The notes: generated by a model not told the origin, from the letters alone. Positions 8,681 to 16,268 are shown, counted from the first letter of the stretch. The stretch: 64,000 nt of DNA from Streptococcus oralis (GCF_024399415.1 NZ_CP029257.1:62001-126000); one strand, 5' to 3'. Numbers and translations: made by a program.

Positions 8681-9535
8681 ATGACTTATGCATACCAAAG
8701 CCACATTTACCTAGCAGAGGCGGTTTTAAATGTCAAGGATTTGACGAATCAAACGGCTTTTTATCACCAGATTATTGGCTTGGAGATTTTATCCCAAACA
8801 GAGACAGAAGCGATTTTGGGACTTGATCGAAAAGCCTTGGTTCACTTGATTCAGGCAGAAAAGGCTGGCGAAGTAAGGGAGCATTATGGGCTCTACCATC
8901 TGGCGATTTTGTTGCCGACACGAAAAGCCTTGGCAGATGTCTTGAAACACCTAAGTGATTTGCGGATTCCTCTGGTCGGGGGTGCAGATCATGGATACAG
9001 TGAGGCTATTTATCTAGAGGATTTGGAAGGAAATGGCATTGAACTTTACCGTGATAAGCCAGTTTCGTCATGGGATATTCGAGAAGACGGCCGCATTATC
9101 GGTGTGACCGAAGCCCTTGCGGCACAGGACATCTATGAGTTAGGAGAAAAGGTGGATCCCTTTATCCTAGCTGAAGGGACGAGAATGGGGCATATCCATC
9201 TATCGGTGAAGGATAGTCACGCAGCAAGTCAGTTCTATCAAAAGGTGTTAGGGCTAGAGGATAAATTTAGCATTCCTAGTGCTAGTTGGATAGCGGCTGG
9301 TCAGTACCATCACCACCTGGCTGTCAACGAATGGGCTGGAAAAGGGCTAGCTCCGCGTGAGCAAGGCTTGCCAGGCTTGGCCTACTATGTCCTTGAGGTC
9401 GAAAGCAAGGAAGAGCTCCTAGACATCGTTCAGCAAGCACGAGAGCTAGAAGCACCGATCAAATGGCTAAATTCGAGTGAGTTGGATCTTGTAGACCCAG
9501 ACGGGATTGTGACCCGTATTCGCTTGGAACGATGA
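8681..9535 (+). CDS. VOC (glyoxalase/extradiol dioxygenase superfamily) protein, two domains
   Basis: 284-residue cytoplasmic protein with two vicinal-oxygen-chelate modules. The first starts at about residue 8 (IYLAEAVLNVKDLTNQTAFY) and ends in GNGIELYRDKP; the second starts at about residue 170 (MGHIHLSVKDSHAASQFYQ) and ends in DLVDPDGIVTRIR. It resembles the CatE/YwbC-type catechol-2,3-dioxygenase-like proteins common in Firmicutes and the pneumococcal SP_0073 group. Candidate metal ligands H171 and H173 are present in the second module. The substrate cannot be read from the sequence. It is a single-gene unit with its own promoter. Confidence 0.82.
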   Translation: MTYAYQSHIYLAEAVLNVKDLTNQTAFYHQIIGLEILSQTETEAILGLDRKALVHLIQAEKAGEVREHYGLYHLAILLPTRKALADVLKHLSDLRIPLVGGADHGYSEAIYLEDLEGNGIELYRDKPVSSWDIREDGRIIGVTEALAAQDIYELGEKVDPFILAEGTRMGHIHLSVKDSHAASQFYQKVLGLEDKFSIPSASWIAAGQYHHHLAVNEWAGKGLAPREQGLPGLAYYVLEVESKEELLDIVQQARELEAPIKWLNSSELDLVDPDGIVTRIRLER

Positions 9536-9838
9536 GATGAGGAAAACGCATCATATACATAGAAAAAGGCGGATAAGTTCACATTCTGTTTTTAGAATGC
9601 GGACTTGTTCGCTTTTTTATGGAATGACGAAAGCTTTCTTGGCTCTGGCAAAGGCATCTGCTGGGGATATTTTCCCTTTTCTGGGGGTTCATGCTATAAT
9701 ACTAATAAACTTTTCTTTCTCTAGGAAGGCAAACGCCGAAAATCGGCTAGAATGCTGGCAATCGTTGTCACGATGCTTTTAAGAGAAAGTAGAACTTTGT
9801 TTGAACATCCGTATTGAGTTTAGGAGACGAGAAATAAG
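9536..9838. other. Intergenic stretch with terminator and a possible promoter
   Basis: The 303-base gap holds a long terminator at 9562-9617, in which ACATTCT pairs with AGAATG and the outer parts pair imperfectly before TTTTTT. An extended -10 (TGCTATAAT, 9692-9700) may serve the membrane-protein genes downstream. An 81-codon open frame at 9537-9782 begins inside the terminator, lacks a ribosome site and is probably not a gene. Confidence 0.55.
9562..9617 (+). terminator. Terminator after the VOC gene
   Basis: A long imperfect stem: the ACATTCT side (to 9587) and AGAATGCGGACTTGTTCGC (9594-9612) fold back around a T-rich loop, followed by T6. Confidence 0.7.
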
Positions 9839-10411
9839 ATGGACACAAGTGTAAAAAATTTAATCAGTATGGGCCCTCTGGAGGACTATTTTATCTATTA
9901 TGATCTGAAGAATCAAGTATTCTACGGTGTAAAACAAGGCATGAATTATTTAGCCATTGCAGCCCCTATTGCAATCCATTCCTTGCAACGGCTGTCAAAG
10001 TTGCTCAACCAAACCTTTGGAGATGTCTCCTCCCCTTTCAATCTGATTTTCTTTATCCTGATGTCTCTGTTTTTAGTTTTCGGGACCATTCTCCTTGCCA
10101 AATCTACCCGACGCAACATGAAGACAGATAGATTTAAAAAAGTCCGGTTGACAAAAGCTAATATCAAAACACTTAGGAGAAAATCTAGATGGACTGTCCT
10201 AGTTGAGATTTTTTGTTTCCTCATGATTGTGTTTTCCATCTATCGCTATTTTAGCTACTCCGATTTTCAGTTCTTGATTATTTATATGTTAGGGATATTT
10301 TCGCTTGTTTATATGATCTATGAATTTCGGATGAAAACACGCAAACGACTGTTCAAGGAGCTGATGGAGACATTACAGGACGGTAGCCGAGGGAAAGAGG
10401 GAGAAATGTAA
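9839..10411 (+). CDS. Small polytopic membrane protein, unknown function
   Basis: 190 residues with four predicted membrane segments, at about 36-52, 68-89, 122-139 and 142-162, and basic linkers (KSTRRNMKTDRFKK, KTRKRLFKE). The N-terminus contains IYYDLKNQVFYGVKQG, which resembles the VYYNTKTREAL motif at the start of the next two proteins. The ribosome site TAGGAGA precedes ATG 9839. The next gene starts one base after its stop, so they are co-transcribed. I do not recognise a named family. Confidence 0.75.
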   Translation: MDTSVKNLISMGPLEDYFIYYDLKNQVFYGVKQGMNYLAIAAPIAIHSLQRLSKLLNQTFGDVSSPFNLIFFILMSLFLVFGTILLAKSTRRNMKTDRFKKVRLTKANIKTLRRKSRWTVLVEIFCFLMIVFSIYRYFSYSDFQFLIIYMLGIFSLVYMIYEFRMKTRKRLFKELMETLQDGSRGKEGEM

Positions 10412-10412
10412 G

Positions 10413-11081
10413 ATGAGAAAAATCATTTATATAGGCCAAGGAAACCAGCAATCCGTCTACTACAATACAAAGACGAGAGAGGCTTTAGCGACAGAATATA
10501 GCAACTTGCCAGATAGTGAAGGCGCCATCAGTTCAAAGAAATCCAAGTGGCCTTGGGTTCTCTTCTTTGCTTTCTTGCTAGTTGCTATCATCAGTATTTG
10601 GATTCGTTCCTTGATAGCGCCCTTTAGATTGAGTGAGTGGATGATTCCGATCCATCTAGCCGCAATCCTTTTCGTTTTTATCGGAAGTGTTTATGGATTT
10701 GAAAAACTGTTCTACAGTGGGGCCAAGTCGCTTGTCCCAGCAAGTGAAGAGCAGTTTAAAGAAGCAGTTGAAAGTAGTAAATTTTGGAAAAAGTCTCCAG
10801 ATAAGGAACCAACAGTCGATAAAATCATCTTGTATCTATTTGTTATCCTCGTTCTTCTATTTGTTTTTGTTATTGTTGTGTTCTTTGCCATACCTGGGAC
10901 CTTCATTCCCTACTATGAACATGAATGGTTTGAACCGTCGATGTTCATGGTGCCAATCGGAGCAACGATCGTCCCAATTAGCGTGGTTCTTCTACTATTT
11001 CAAAACAATCCAATCCGCTGGCTCTTAGCCGTACGAAAATACAAGCAGGGGAAAGTATTATTTAGGGAAGAGAAGAACTAG
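10413..11081 (+). CDS. Membrane protein, paralogue 1 of a tandem pair
   Basis: 222 residues. It starts MRKIIYIGQGNQQSVYYNT, then has about four membrane segments (about 45-65, 75-95, 132-155 and 172-192) and ends with LFQNNPIRWLLAVRKYKQGK. The N- and C-terminal blocks are almost the same in the protein at 11197, while the middle differs, so the two are duplicates with a diverged core. ATG 10413 follows the upstream stop by one base. Function unknown; a membrane complex built from the co-encoded proteins is possible but unproven. Confidence 0.75.
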   Translation: MRKIIYIGQGNQQSVYYNTKTREALATEYSNLPDSEGAISSKKSKWPWVLFFAFLLVAIISIWIRSLIAPFRLSEWMIPIHLAAILFVFIGSVYGFEKLFYSGAKSLVPASEEQFKEAVESSKFWKKSPDKEPTVDKIILYLFVILVLLFVFVIVVFFAIPGTFIPYYEHEWFEPSMFMVPIGATIVPISVVLLLFQNNPIRWLLAVRKYKQGKVLFREEKN

Positions 11082-11196
11082 AAACACGAGAGAAACGCTA
11101 TTACCATTACCAGTGGTTGGCGATGTTTTATCAACAACCTATGATAAAATTGAAGTTTCTGATTATAGTGATTAGTGAAAACTGTGGTGATTTTAT
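11082..11196 (+). other. Gap holding a possible gene fragment
   Basis: Between the two paralogues, one frame reads about 27 codons (TRETLLPLPVVGDVLSTTYD and on) to a stop at about 11176, with no start or ribosome site. It looks like the 3' end of a lost gene and may mark the duplication joint. Confidence is low. Confidence 0.25.
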
Positions 11197-11868
11197 ATGA
11201 GAAAAATAATTTTTATTGGACAGAGCGGTGATAAGGCCGTTTACTATAATACGCGAACAAAAGAGGCTCTTGTAGCAGATAAGAGTGCCTTGTTAAATAC
11301 AGAAGGGGCTAGGAGATCGAATAGGGGGATTGCTCCTTTAATTGCTATATTCTCTTTGTTAGGTTTACTCGGAGGATTTGTTGCAATACCAATTTTCTCA
11401 GGCCTTCGTTATAATAGTGGGATGGTTCCTATTTTTATTCTTTGTCTTTCCTTTATCCTATTTGGATTTATATGGATGATGGAAGTCGCCTTATATAAAG
11501 GAGTGAAACGAGTCCAAGGAGCAACAAAGAAAGAGTTTAAAGAAGCAGTTTATTCAAATTTGTTCTGGGAAAATTTTAGTGAGAAAAAAGCGACGTTTGC
11601 GAAAATGTTGGCTTTTATGATTGTCATGCTACTAGTTTTTATGACTACTATAGTAATATTTGCTGCTGCAATTCCGGGCACTATTGACTCATTCAATAAG
11701 CAAGAGGCATTTGATATACAAATCTTTTTCTCGCCTTTAGCAGGTCTCTTTCCTGCCTTGTTGTACCTTTTCTTATTCCAAAACAACCCAATCCGCTGGC
11801 TCTTAGCTGTGCGAAAGTATGAACAGGGGAAAGTAATATTTAGGGAAGAAATAGAAAAGAGGGAATGA
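11197..11868 (+). CDS. Membrane protein, paralogue 2 of a tandem pair
   Basis: 223 residues. The start (MRKIIFIGQSGDKAVYYNTR) and the end (LFQNNPIRWLLAVRKYEQGK) match paralogue 1 closely, but the four hydrophobic segments between are divergent. The next gene begins at its stop (ATGA, 11865-11868, or ATG 11871). No ribosome site as strong as those of its neighbours is visible before ATG 11197. The shared N-terminal YYNT[KR]T motif suggests a small cytosolic head of common function. Family not recognised. Confidence 0.75.
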   Translation: MRKIIFIGQSGDKAVYYNTRTKEALVADKSALLNTEGARRSNRGIAPLIAIFSLLGLLGGFVAIPIFSGLRYNSGMVPIFILCLSFILFGFIWMMEVALYKGVKRVQGATKKEFKEAVYSNLFWENFSEKKATFAKMLAFMIVMLLVFMTTIVIFAAAIPGTIDSFNKQEAFDIQIFFSPLAGLFPALLYLFLFQNNPIRWLLAVRKYEQGKVIFREEIEKRE

Positions 11869-11870
11869 TA

Positions 11871-12533
11871 ATGTCACAAGAGAGATATTTGCAAATCAAA
11901 AAAGAGCATCAAGTTCGTAAGTTTGTGGGGCGTTTCCTCTTCATTCTTCTCGCTATACTCGATGTTCTACTGGTATCAAGTCATTCCAATTATGTCCCGC
12001 TTGTAACGGTGGCTATGGTAACGATTGTGCCTTTTAATCATTTTCTACTTGGTCCTCTTAGGAGGCAGAAAAAAGCTATAGAAAAAGAGCATCCAGAATG
12101 GAAAAAACTCAGTACAAAGGGAGTAAAGGTTCCCTCGGCTGAAGCCAATAAAAGAACCTTGGCTGGTATTGGGATCTTGATAGCCTTGCTGTTGTCTTTT
12201 GGGATATTCTATAAACCTGTGAAACAGCCGAACAACCAAGTAAACAAGCCACCTAAGGTTGATTCTAAAACGTCTGAAACGTCCAAGCCTTCTGAGTCTG
12301 AGTCGTCCAGTTCCTCTAAGACCAAAGAATCCAGTTCCTCAGAGTCGAAATCCTCGTCTTCGACTGAACAAAGTTCTAAAACCGAAAGTTCAGGAACAAA
12401 GCCGTCAAAAAGCGAGTCCAATAATCCCTATTACCAGATTCCAGGACTTACTGACGAACAGGTGAGAGATATCATATCAAAATCTGTGAAAGATTTGAGA
12501 GAAAAACAGTCAAAAGAAAAATCCGAAGAGTAG
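11871..12533 (+). CDS. Membrane protein with Ser/Lys-rich low-complexity linker
   Basis: 220 residues. Two N-terminal membrane helices (about 20-58) are followed by a third at about 98-115, then a long serine-, lysine- and glutamate-rich stretch (about 125-190: SESESSSSSKTKESSSSESK and on), and a C-terminal helix-forming tail (GLTDEQVRDIISKSVKDLRE). The linker is probably extracellular and flexible. ATG 11871 is preferred over 11865 because AGAGGGA then lies at a normal distance. It is coupled to the upstream paralogue. No family assigned. Confidence 0.75.
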   Translation: MSQERYLQIKKEHQVRKFVGRFLFILLAILDVLLVSSHSNYVPLVTVAMVTIVPFNHFLLGPLRRQKKAIEKEHPEWKKLSTKGVKVPSAEANKRTLAGIGILIALLLSFGIFYKPVKQPNNQVNKPPKVDSKTSETSKPSESESSSSSKTKESSSSESKSSSSTEQSSKTESSGTKPSKSESNNPYYQIPGLTDEQVRDIISKSVKDLREKQSKEKSEE

Positions 12534-12609
12534 ACTCAAGGGCTTCGATGTCCTTGCTGGAGGAGCTAGTTTTGGGACTTTACTGTATAAAATAACAGGA
12601 GGAGTTCAT

Positions 12610-13167
12610 ATGAATAAAGAAGTGATTGGTTTGATAGTTGGGACAATCGTCATCTTCCTATCTTTTGTGTTTGTATGTGGGACCTTTCTCTATCTCTATC
12701 TTCGGGATCAGAAGTTGGTCCGCCTTGCCAAGTCATCCGTACAGGGAACGGTTATCGGCTATAGCCGTTTTCGTGAGGGGTATCCACCTATCGTCGAATA
12801 CACGGTGGATGGGATTTCTTATAAGAAAACTTTGCAGTATTTTATGTTCAAAACGGTCACGACTCCATGGGGGACTACTAAATTTTTAAAGGACTATACA
12901 AGAGAAGATATGCTAGCGCCTTCGATCACTCGCTACAGCAACTCCTTTGTTTCCTTCAAACGCTTGATGCAGACCCATTTCCCCCTTCATTCGGAGCTGA
13001 CGGTCTGGTATGATCCAGACAAGCCGACCAGGGCCTATGTCGAACGTTACAGCGGAATGGACAAGTTTTACAAGTGGTTTGGTATCGGATTTGGGCTGGC
13101 TCTAGTTATAGTCTATGGGATAGTGATCCTAGCCTTTTTGTCCAATTTGTCCAAGATATACGCATAA
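12610..13167 (+). CDS. DUF3592-like membrane protein
   Basis: 185 residues with a membrane helix at each end (about 6-30 and 155-178) and an extracytoplasmic beta-rich middle. The VQGTVIGYSRFREGYPPIVEYTVDG part, ending in VWYDPDKPTRAYVE, is typical of DUF3592 proteins, whose role is unknown. The ribosome site AGGAGG lies upstream of ATG 12610. The 76-base gap from the previous gene has no terminator, so it may belong to the same operon. Confidence 0.75.
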   Translation: MNKEVIGLIVGTIVIFLSFVFVCGTFLYLYLRDQKLVRLAKSSVQGTVIGYSRFREGYPPIVEYTVDGISYKKTLQYFMFKTVTTPWGTTKFLKDYTREDMLAPSITRYSNSFVSFKRLMQTHFPLHSELTVWYDPDKPTRAYVERYSGMDKFYKWFGIGFGLALVIVYGIVILAFLSNLSKIYA

Positions 13168-13181
13168 AGGTCAGTTGGTTA

Positions 13182-13202
13182 ATGGGAAACTTTATTTCCC
13201 AT
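13182..13202. promoter_or_regulatory. Perfect 8-bp hairpin after the DUF3592 gene
   Basis: ATGGGAAA (13182-13189) and TTTCCCAT (13195-13202) flank CTTTA. There is no T run, so it is a weak terminator at most. It could cap the 3' end of the membrane-protein operon. Confidence 0.4.
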
Positions 13203-13310
13203 CGAGCTTCAAGGAGGACAGAGTTTCTTTTCCATTTTCATGCTCACCAATCTTTTCTTTCTGATACAGAGAAAAGGTTGCCTCCCACAAATACAGACAG
13301 GAAGTGAATT

Positions 13311-13339
13311 TTGACAAAGCCCCTTATTCGAGATATAAT
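13311..13339 (+). promoter_or_regulatory. Promoter of cstR-like gene
   Basis: TTGACA (13311-13316), a 17-base spacer, and TATAAT (13334-13339) are perfect consensus boxes. They rule out the upstream in-frame GTG at 13304 as the start codon. Confidence 0.85.
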
Positions 13340-13366
13340 GAAGAAAAAGTGACCAAGGATAAATCA

Positions 13367-13624
13367 ATGACAAACTCAAAGTACATAACACGCCTGAAAC
13401 GTTCAGAGGGCCAGTTGCGTGGGATTCAAAAGATGATTGAAGAAGATCGTGACTGCGCAGATATTGTTACGCAGTTGACAGCAGTGAAATCTAGCGTTGA
13501 GCGCGTGATTGAGATGATCATTACTGAAAATCTCACAGGCTGTATCAACCAACCACTAGACGATCCCGAAGCTCAAAAGAAACGCCTAGAAAAGGCCATC
13601 CGATACCTGATTAAACGGAAATAA
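13367..13624 (+). CDS. cstR: CsoR/FrmR-family repressor, CstR (persulfide-sensing) type
   Basis: 85-residue all-helical regulator. CsoR copper sensors use Cys-His-Cys, but here the cysteines are C30 (DRDCADI) and C59 (NLTGCI), and the position four residues before the second cysteine, normally His, is N55 (ITENLTGC). That cysteine pair without the histidine is the signature of CstR, which forms di- or tetrasulfide bridges with persulfides and derepresses rhodanese genes. Two rhodaneses lie just downstream on the other strand behind a CsoR/CstR-type operator, which fits. Start at ATG 13367 with AAGGA upstream. Confidence 0.85.
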   Translation: MTNSKYITRLKRSEGQLRGIQKMIEEDRDCADIVTQLTAVKSSVERVIEMIITENLTGCINQPLDDPEAQKKRLEKAIRYLIKRK

Positions 13625-13847
13625 ACTAATTTGCTATTGATAAACAACGCAGACAAAGGTATTTAAGTCTATTTCGATAAAGAAATCATGACGGACGAAC
13701 GGATGAGTTCCCCCAAATACCAATGAGAAAACCTCTTTTTAGATACTATCAATTTGCTTTGTTTTATTGAAGCGACGGGCTACGAGCTCTATATCAGCGG
13801 GTTGCAGAAATGAAAAAACCGATTAAGTTTCTTAATCGGTTTTTTCA
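13625..13847. other. Convergent intergenic region, no gene recognised
   Basis: It lies between the cstR end and the rhodanese end. Short open stretches look like decayed coding sequence (for example CFIEATGYELYISGLQK before a stop near 13812), but nothing can be assigned. The last part is the bidirectional terminator at 13813-13845. Confidence 0.4.
13813..13845. terminator. Bidirectional terminator
   Basis: AAAAAACCGATTAAG and CTTAATCGGTTTTTT form a perfect 15-bp stem with a TTT loop; A and T runs on the two sides serve both strands (cstR side and rhodanese side). Confidence 0.9.
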
Positions 13848-14144
13848 TTATTCTACTTGACCGGGCCAAGCATTCATACCACCTTCTACATTGATAACGG
13901 TGAGGCCTTGGGCGCTTAGAAATTCACAAGCAGATGCAGAGCGTACTCCACCTTGACAGATGACATGGTATTCCTGGTCGGGTTTGAGTTCTTTGTAACC
14001 TTGCTCCAAGGTACTTAACGGAAGATTTTTGGCACCTGGTGCATGTCCTGCTTGAAATTCATGCACTTCACGTACATCGATAAGGTTTAGATTTTCATTT
14101 AGGTATTTTTCATAAAAGTCAGCCATGCTGATACTCGTTTCCAT
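13848..14144 (-). CDS. Rhodanese-like sulfurtransferase
   Basis: 98-residue single-domain rhodanese. LIDVREVHEFQAGHAPGA is the conserved first half, and the active loop CQGGVRSAS carries the persulfide cysteine C63. Start ATG 14144 has a strong ribosome site (GAAGGAG), which lies within the decayed tail of the upstream pseudogene. It would carry sulfane sulfur in the CstR regulon. It is the last gene of the minus-strand cluster, before the bidirectional terminator. Confidence 0.9.
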   Translation of the reverse strand: METSISMADFYEKYLNENLNLIDVREVHEFQAGHAPGAKNLPLSTLEQGYKELKPDQEYHVICQGGVRSASACEFLSAQGLTVINVEGGMNAWPGQVE

Positions 14145-14483
14145 ATTTGACTCCTTCTGGATTAGCTATTTTATATTGTGAATAAGCGCCATCAAGGTTT
14201 TGGACGGTAAATCCTGCCACTAGAGGATACGCTCTGTAATATAGCTGCGCAAACCACTGTGGCAGCTAACGATGTAAGCTTGGTTCTTGTCTAGTTCATC
14301 CAAGCGTTCCCGTAGTTCGTTTAGAGGAATGTGGGTGGTGTCGACTTTGAGTCGGCCACTTTGGAATTCGGCACTTGTCCGTACGTCTAGGAATTTCTTT
14401 CCTTTAGCTAGTTCGTCTTCGAGCTGGTACCATTGGATATTGTCGCTCAGACCCTCGATAAGGTTCAAGGCTGCGTAGCCCAT
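14119..14483 (-). pseudogene. Remnant of a CoA-disulfide-reductase-type flavoprotein: rhodanese tail with frameshift
   Basis: The open part (14220-14483) reads MGYAALNLIEGLSDNIQWYQ, then FLDVRTSAEFQSGRL and CHSGLRS, and stops within ITERIL. The following bases, read in another frame (14220 down to 14119), continue the expected rhodanese ending (VAGFTVQNLDGAYSQYKIAN). One missing base (or two extra) explains the break. The beginning resembles the joint between the FAD/NAD domains and the C-terminal rhodanese of CoADR-Rhd proteins, and only nine bases separate it from the upstream rhodanese, so the whole flavin part appears deleted. It may still yield an 87-residue partial rhodanese lacking its last strand and helix. 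Confidence 0.75.
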
Positions 14484-14492
14484 TTGATACTT

Positions 14493-14801
14493 CTAGATGA
14501 CCTTGCCTGTCCAAGCGCTCATACCGCCTCGTACATTGATGACATCATAGCCTTTTTTCTTAAGCTTTTTCGCAGCAAGTTTACTTCGCACACCAGAGTG
14601 ACAAATGACATAAAGTGTTTCTTTTGTCGCAGGTGTGTAAGATCCGATTTCCGTTAAAGGAACATTTTTTGCATTTTTGATATGGCCTCTACGGAATTCC
14701 ATAGGCGTCCGAACATCTAGTAGCTGAATTGGTTCTCTGAGTTTGGCTTCTAACTCGCTGGTAGAAATACTGTCAATCTTTGTAAATAATAAGTGAAACA
14801 T
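14493..14801 (-). CDS. Rhodanese-like sulfurtransferase, first gene of the cluster
   Basis: 102-residue rhodanese. LLDVRTPMEFRRGHIKNAKN is followed by the active loop CHSGVRSK with C67. I chose ATG 14801, with GGAGG six to seven bases upstream, over an in-frame GTG at 14813 that overlaps that ribosome site. The gene lies directly behind a promoter whose -10 is overlapped by a CsoR/CstR-type palindrome, so it is probably induced by persulfide or sulfide stress. It may supply or scavenge sulfane sulfur. Confidence 0.9.
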   Translation of the reverse strand: MFHLLFTKIDSISTSELEAKLREPIQLLDVRTPMEFRRGHIKNAKNVPLTEIGSYTPATKETLYVICHSGVRSKLAAKKLKKKGYDVINVRGGMSAWTGKVI

Positions 14802-14813
14802 AGGCACCTCCAC

Positions 14814-14861
14814 ATATACCCTTATGGGGTATATTAAACCATGAAGTCAAGCTTTTGTCAA
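14814..14861 (-). promoter_or_regulatory. Rhodanese promoter with CsoR/CstR-type operator
   Basis: On the minus strand, -35 TTGACA (14861-14856) and -10 TTTAAT (14838-14833) are 17 bases apart. The palindrome ATATACCC (14814-14821) / GGGTATAT (14827-14834), with a five-base centre, overlaps the -10 edge. TACCC-N5-GGGTA is the known operator form of CsoR/CstR repressors, matching the CstR-like gene at 13367. Confidence 0.8.
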
Positions 14862-14919
14862 GCAAGTTGTTTTGACTTGGGAGGGGATTGGTTTTGAGAG
14901 TTTAGAAAGTAGGCTATTC

Positions 14920-14948
14920 TTGACCTTTCAAAGGCTTTTTGATATGAT
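14920..14948 (+). promoter_or_regulatory. Promoter of the acetyltransferase gene
   Basis: TTGACC (14920-14925), a 17-base spacer, TATGAT (14943-14948); a GTGAGGTG-type ribosome site precedes ATG 14977. Confidence 0.7.
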
Positions 14949-14976
14949 GAGTCCAAAGTAAGTGTGAGGTGATAAG

Positions 14977-15540
14977 ATGGCTAGCGAATACCAGAAAATG
15001 ATAGCAGGGGAGCCTTACCGTCCGTCGGACCCTGAATTACGGACCTTGGCGCAGGCTTCTCGCCAAAAACAAGCTGCCTTTAACAAGGAAGAAGATCCCT
15101 TGAAGGGATCCGAAATCATCAAGACTTGGTTTGGCTCAACTGGGCAAAATCTTTATATCAATCCACGCTTGGTGGTGGACTACGGTGTCAATATCCATCT
15201 AGGGGAAAATTTTTATTCTAATTGGAACTTGACCATGCTGGATGTTTGTCCGATTCGCATCGGAGACAACGCCATGCTTGGCCCCAACTGTCAGTTTTTA
15301 ACCCCACTCCATCCACTGGATCCACATGAACGCAATTCAGGGGTTGAATACGGGAAGCCCATCACCATTGGAGATAATTTCTGGGCTGGAGGTGGCGTCA
15401 TTGTCCTTCCTGGAGTGACACTGGGAAATAATGTCGTTGCTGGAGCAGGGGCCGTGATCACCAAGTCCTTCGGAGACAATGTTGTTCTAGCTGGCAATCC
15501 TGCGCGTGTCATCAAGGAAATCCCAGTAAAAGAAAACTAA
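14977..15540 (+). CDS. Maltose/galactoside O-acetyltransferase family protein
   Basis: 187-residue hexapeptide-repeat acetyltransferase using acetyl-CoA to acetylate sugars. The N-terminal Mac domain (MASEYQKMIAGEPYRPSDPE) is followed by the left-handed beta-helix with hexapeptide turns (VNIHLGENFYSNWNLTMLD, IRIGDNAMLGPN, ITIGDNFWAGGGVIVLPGVT). The catalytic histidine is in FLTPLHPLDP (about H112). The length and layout match Maa/LacA. It is a single gene between its own promoter and a terminator. The acceptor sugar is not known. Confidence 0.9.
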   Translation: MASEYQKMIAGEPYRPSDPELRTLAQASRQKQAAFNKEEDPLKGSEIIKTWFGSTGQNLYINPRLVVDYGVNIHLGENFYSNWNLTMLDVCPIRIGDNAMLGPNCQFLTPLHPLDPHERNSGVEYGKPITIGDNFWAGGGVIVLPGVTLGNNVVAGAGAVITKSFGDNVVLAGNPARVIKEIPVKEN

Positions 15541-15566
15541 AAAGAACAGCTTGGGCTGTTCTTTTT
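15541..15566 (+). terminator. Terminator after the acetyltransferase
   Basis: AAAGAACAGC and GCTGTTCTTT form a stem with a TTGG loop, followed by T residues. Confidence 0.88.
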
Positions 15567-15584
15567 ATAATCTTTATCTTAGTC

Positions 15585-16268
15585 TTATAGATTTTTCTTC
15601 TTTTTGGCTTTCTTGGTCAAGGAAACATCGCACTGAGATATCTTGCTTGTCAGGTAACTTGTCAGTTGGAAGTCGTCTACTTGAGGATGGAGGTCGACTT
15701 CGTAGACGGTTTGCAAGGATTCACCAGCATTGCTAGTATCTACTGAGATAAGGTCAGACTCAGTGCAAAATTGATCCAGCGCAACCTGGATAGTATCCAG
15801 GCGGTCTTCTTTATTGGGAAGGGTGATGGTCAAGAGTCTACGACGTTGGTGATTGCTCTTGCTTTGTTGTTTTTCCAAAAGGAGCCAAATACCTAGGATA
15901 AAGCCCGTGAAGAGTACGGCTAAGAAAAGGTAGCCTGTCCCTGCCGCCAGACCGATGATCATGGCTAGAAAGATAGCGATTAGCTCACGAGAGCCACTCG
16001 TTGCAGAACGGAAACGAATGAGACTAAAGGTCCCTGCTACTGCAATCGACGTTCCGAGACTGCCATTGACGAGGAAGATAACCAGCGTCATCAAACAAGG
16101 TAAAAGGGTCAAACTGATGACAAATTCCCGTGTGTAAAGAGTCCGTTGCTTGTAGGCCCAGCTGAGTGCTAGTCCTAGAAAAAGGCTGACAACAAGGGCG
16201 AGTAGGAGTTGGAGTGGGTCAGCAGTGGCGGTTGCGTCGTTGAAAATAGAGTTAAAAAGGTTAGACAT
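15585..16268 (-). CDS. DUF4956 membrane protein
   Basis: 227 residues. Three to four membrane helices (about 20-130) include the conserved GTSIAVAGTFSLIRFRSATSGSRE segment typical of DUF4956, followed by a soluble C-terminal domain and a lysine-rich tail (TKKAKKKKNL). Start ATG 16268 overlaps the stop of the VTC gene by eight bases, so the pair is translationally coupled. DUF4956 and VTC-domain genes often travel together in Firmicutes; the joint function is not established. Confidence 0.85.
   Translation of the reverse strand: MSNLFNSIFNDATATADPLQLLLALVVSLFLGLALSWAYKQRTLYTREFVISLTLLPCLMTLVIFLVNGSLGTSIAVAGTFSLIRFRSATSGSRELIAIFLAMIIGLAAGTGYLFLAVLFTGFILGIWLLLEKQQSKSNHQRRRLLTITLPNKEDRLDTIQVALDQFCTESDLISVDTSNAGESLQTVYEVDLHPQVDDFQLTSYLTSKISQCDVSLTKKAKKKKNL

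Noticed and set aside
9537..9782. 81-codon open frame after the VOC gene
   Set aside because: It starts at the VOC stop, runs through the terminator and has no ribosome site or recognisable protein features.
12209..12421. Asp/Ser/Leu-rich minus-strand frame
   Set aside because: It is the antisense shadow of the Ser-rich linker of the gene at 11871-12533.
13304..13366. Upstream in-frame GTG start for the CstR-like gene
   Set aside because: It would begin ahead of the perfect promoter boxes at 13311-13339; ATG 13367 has a ribosome site.
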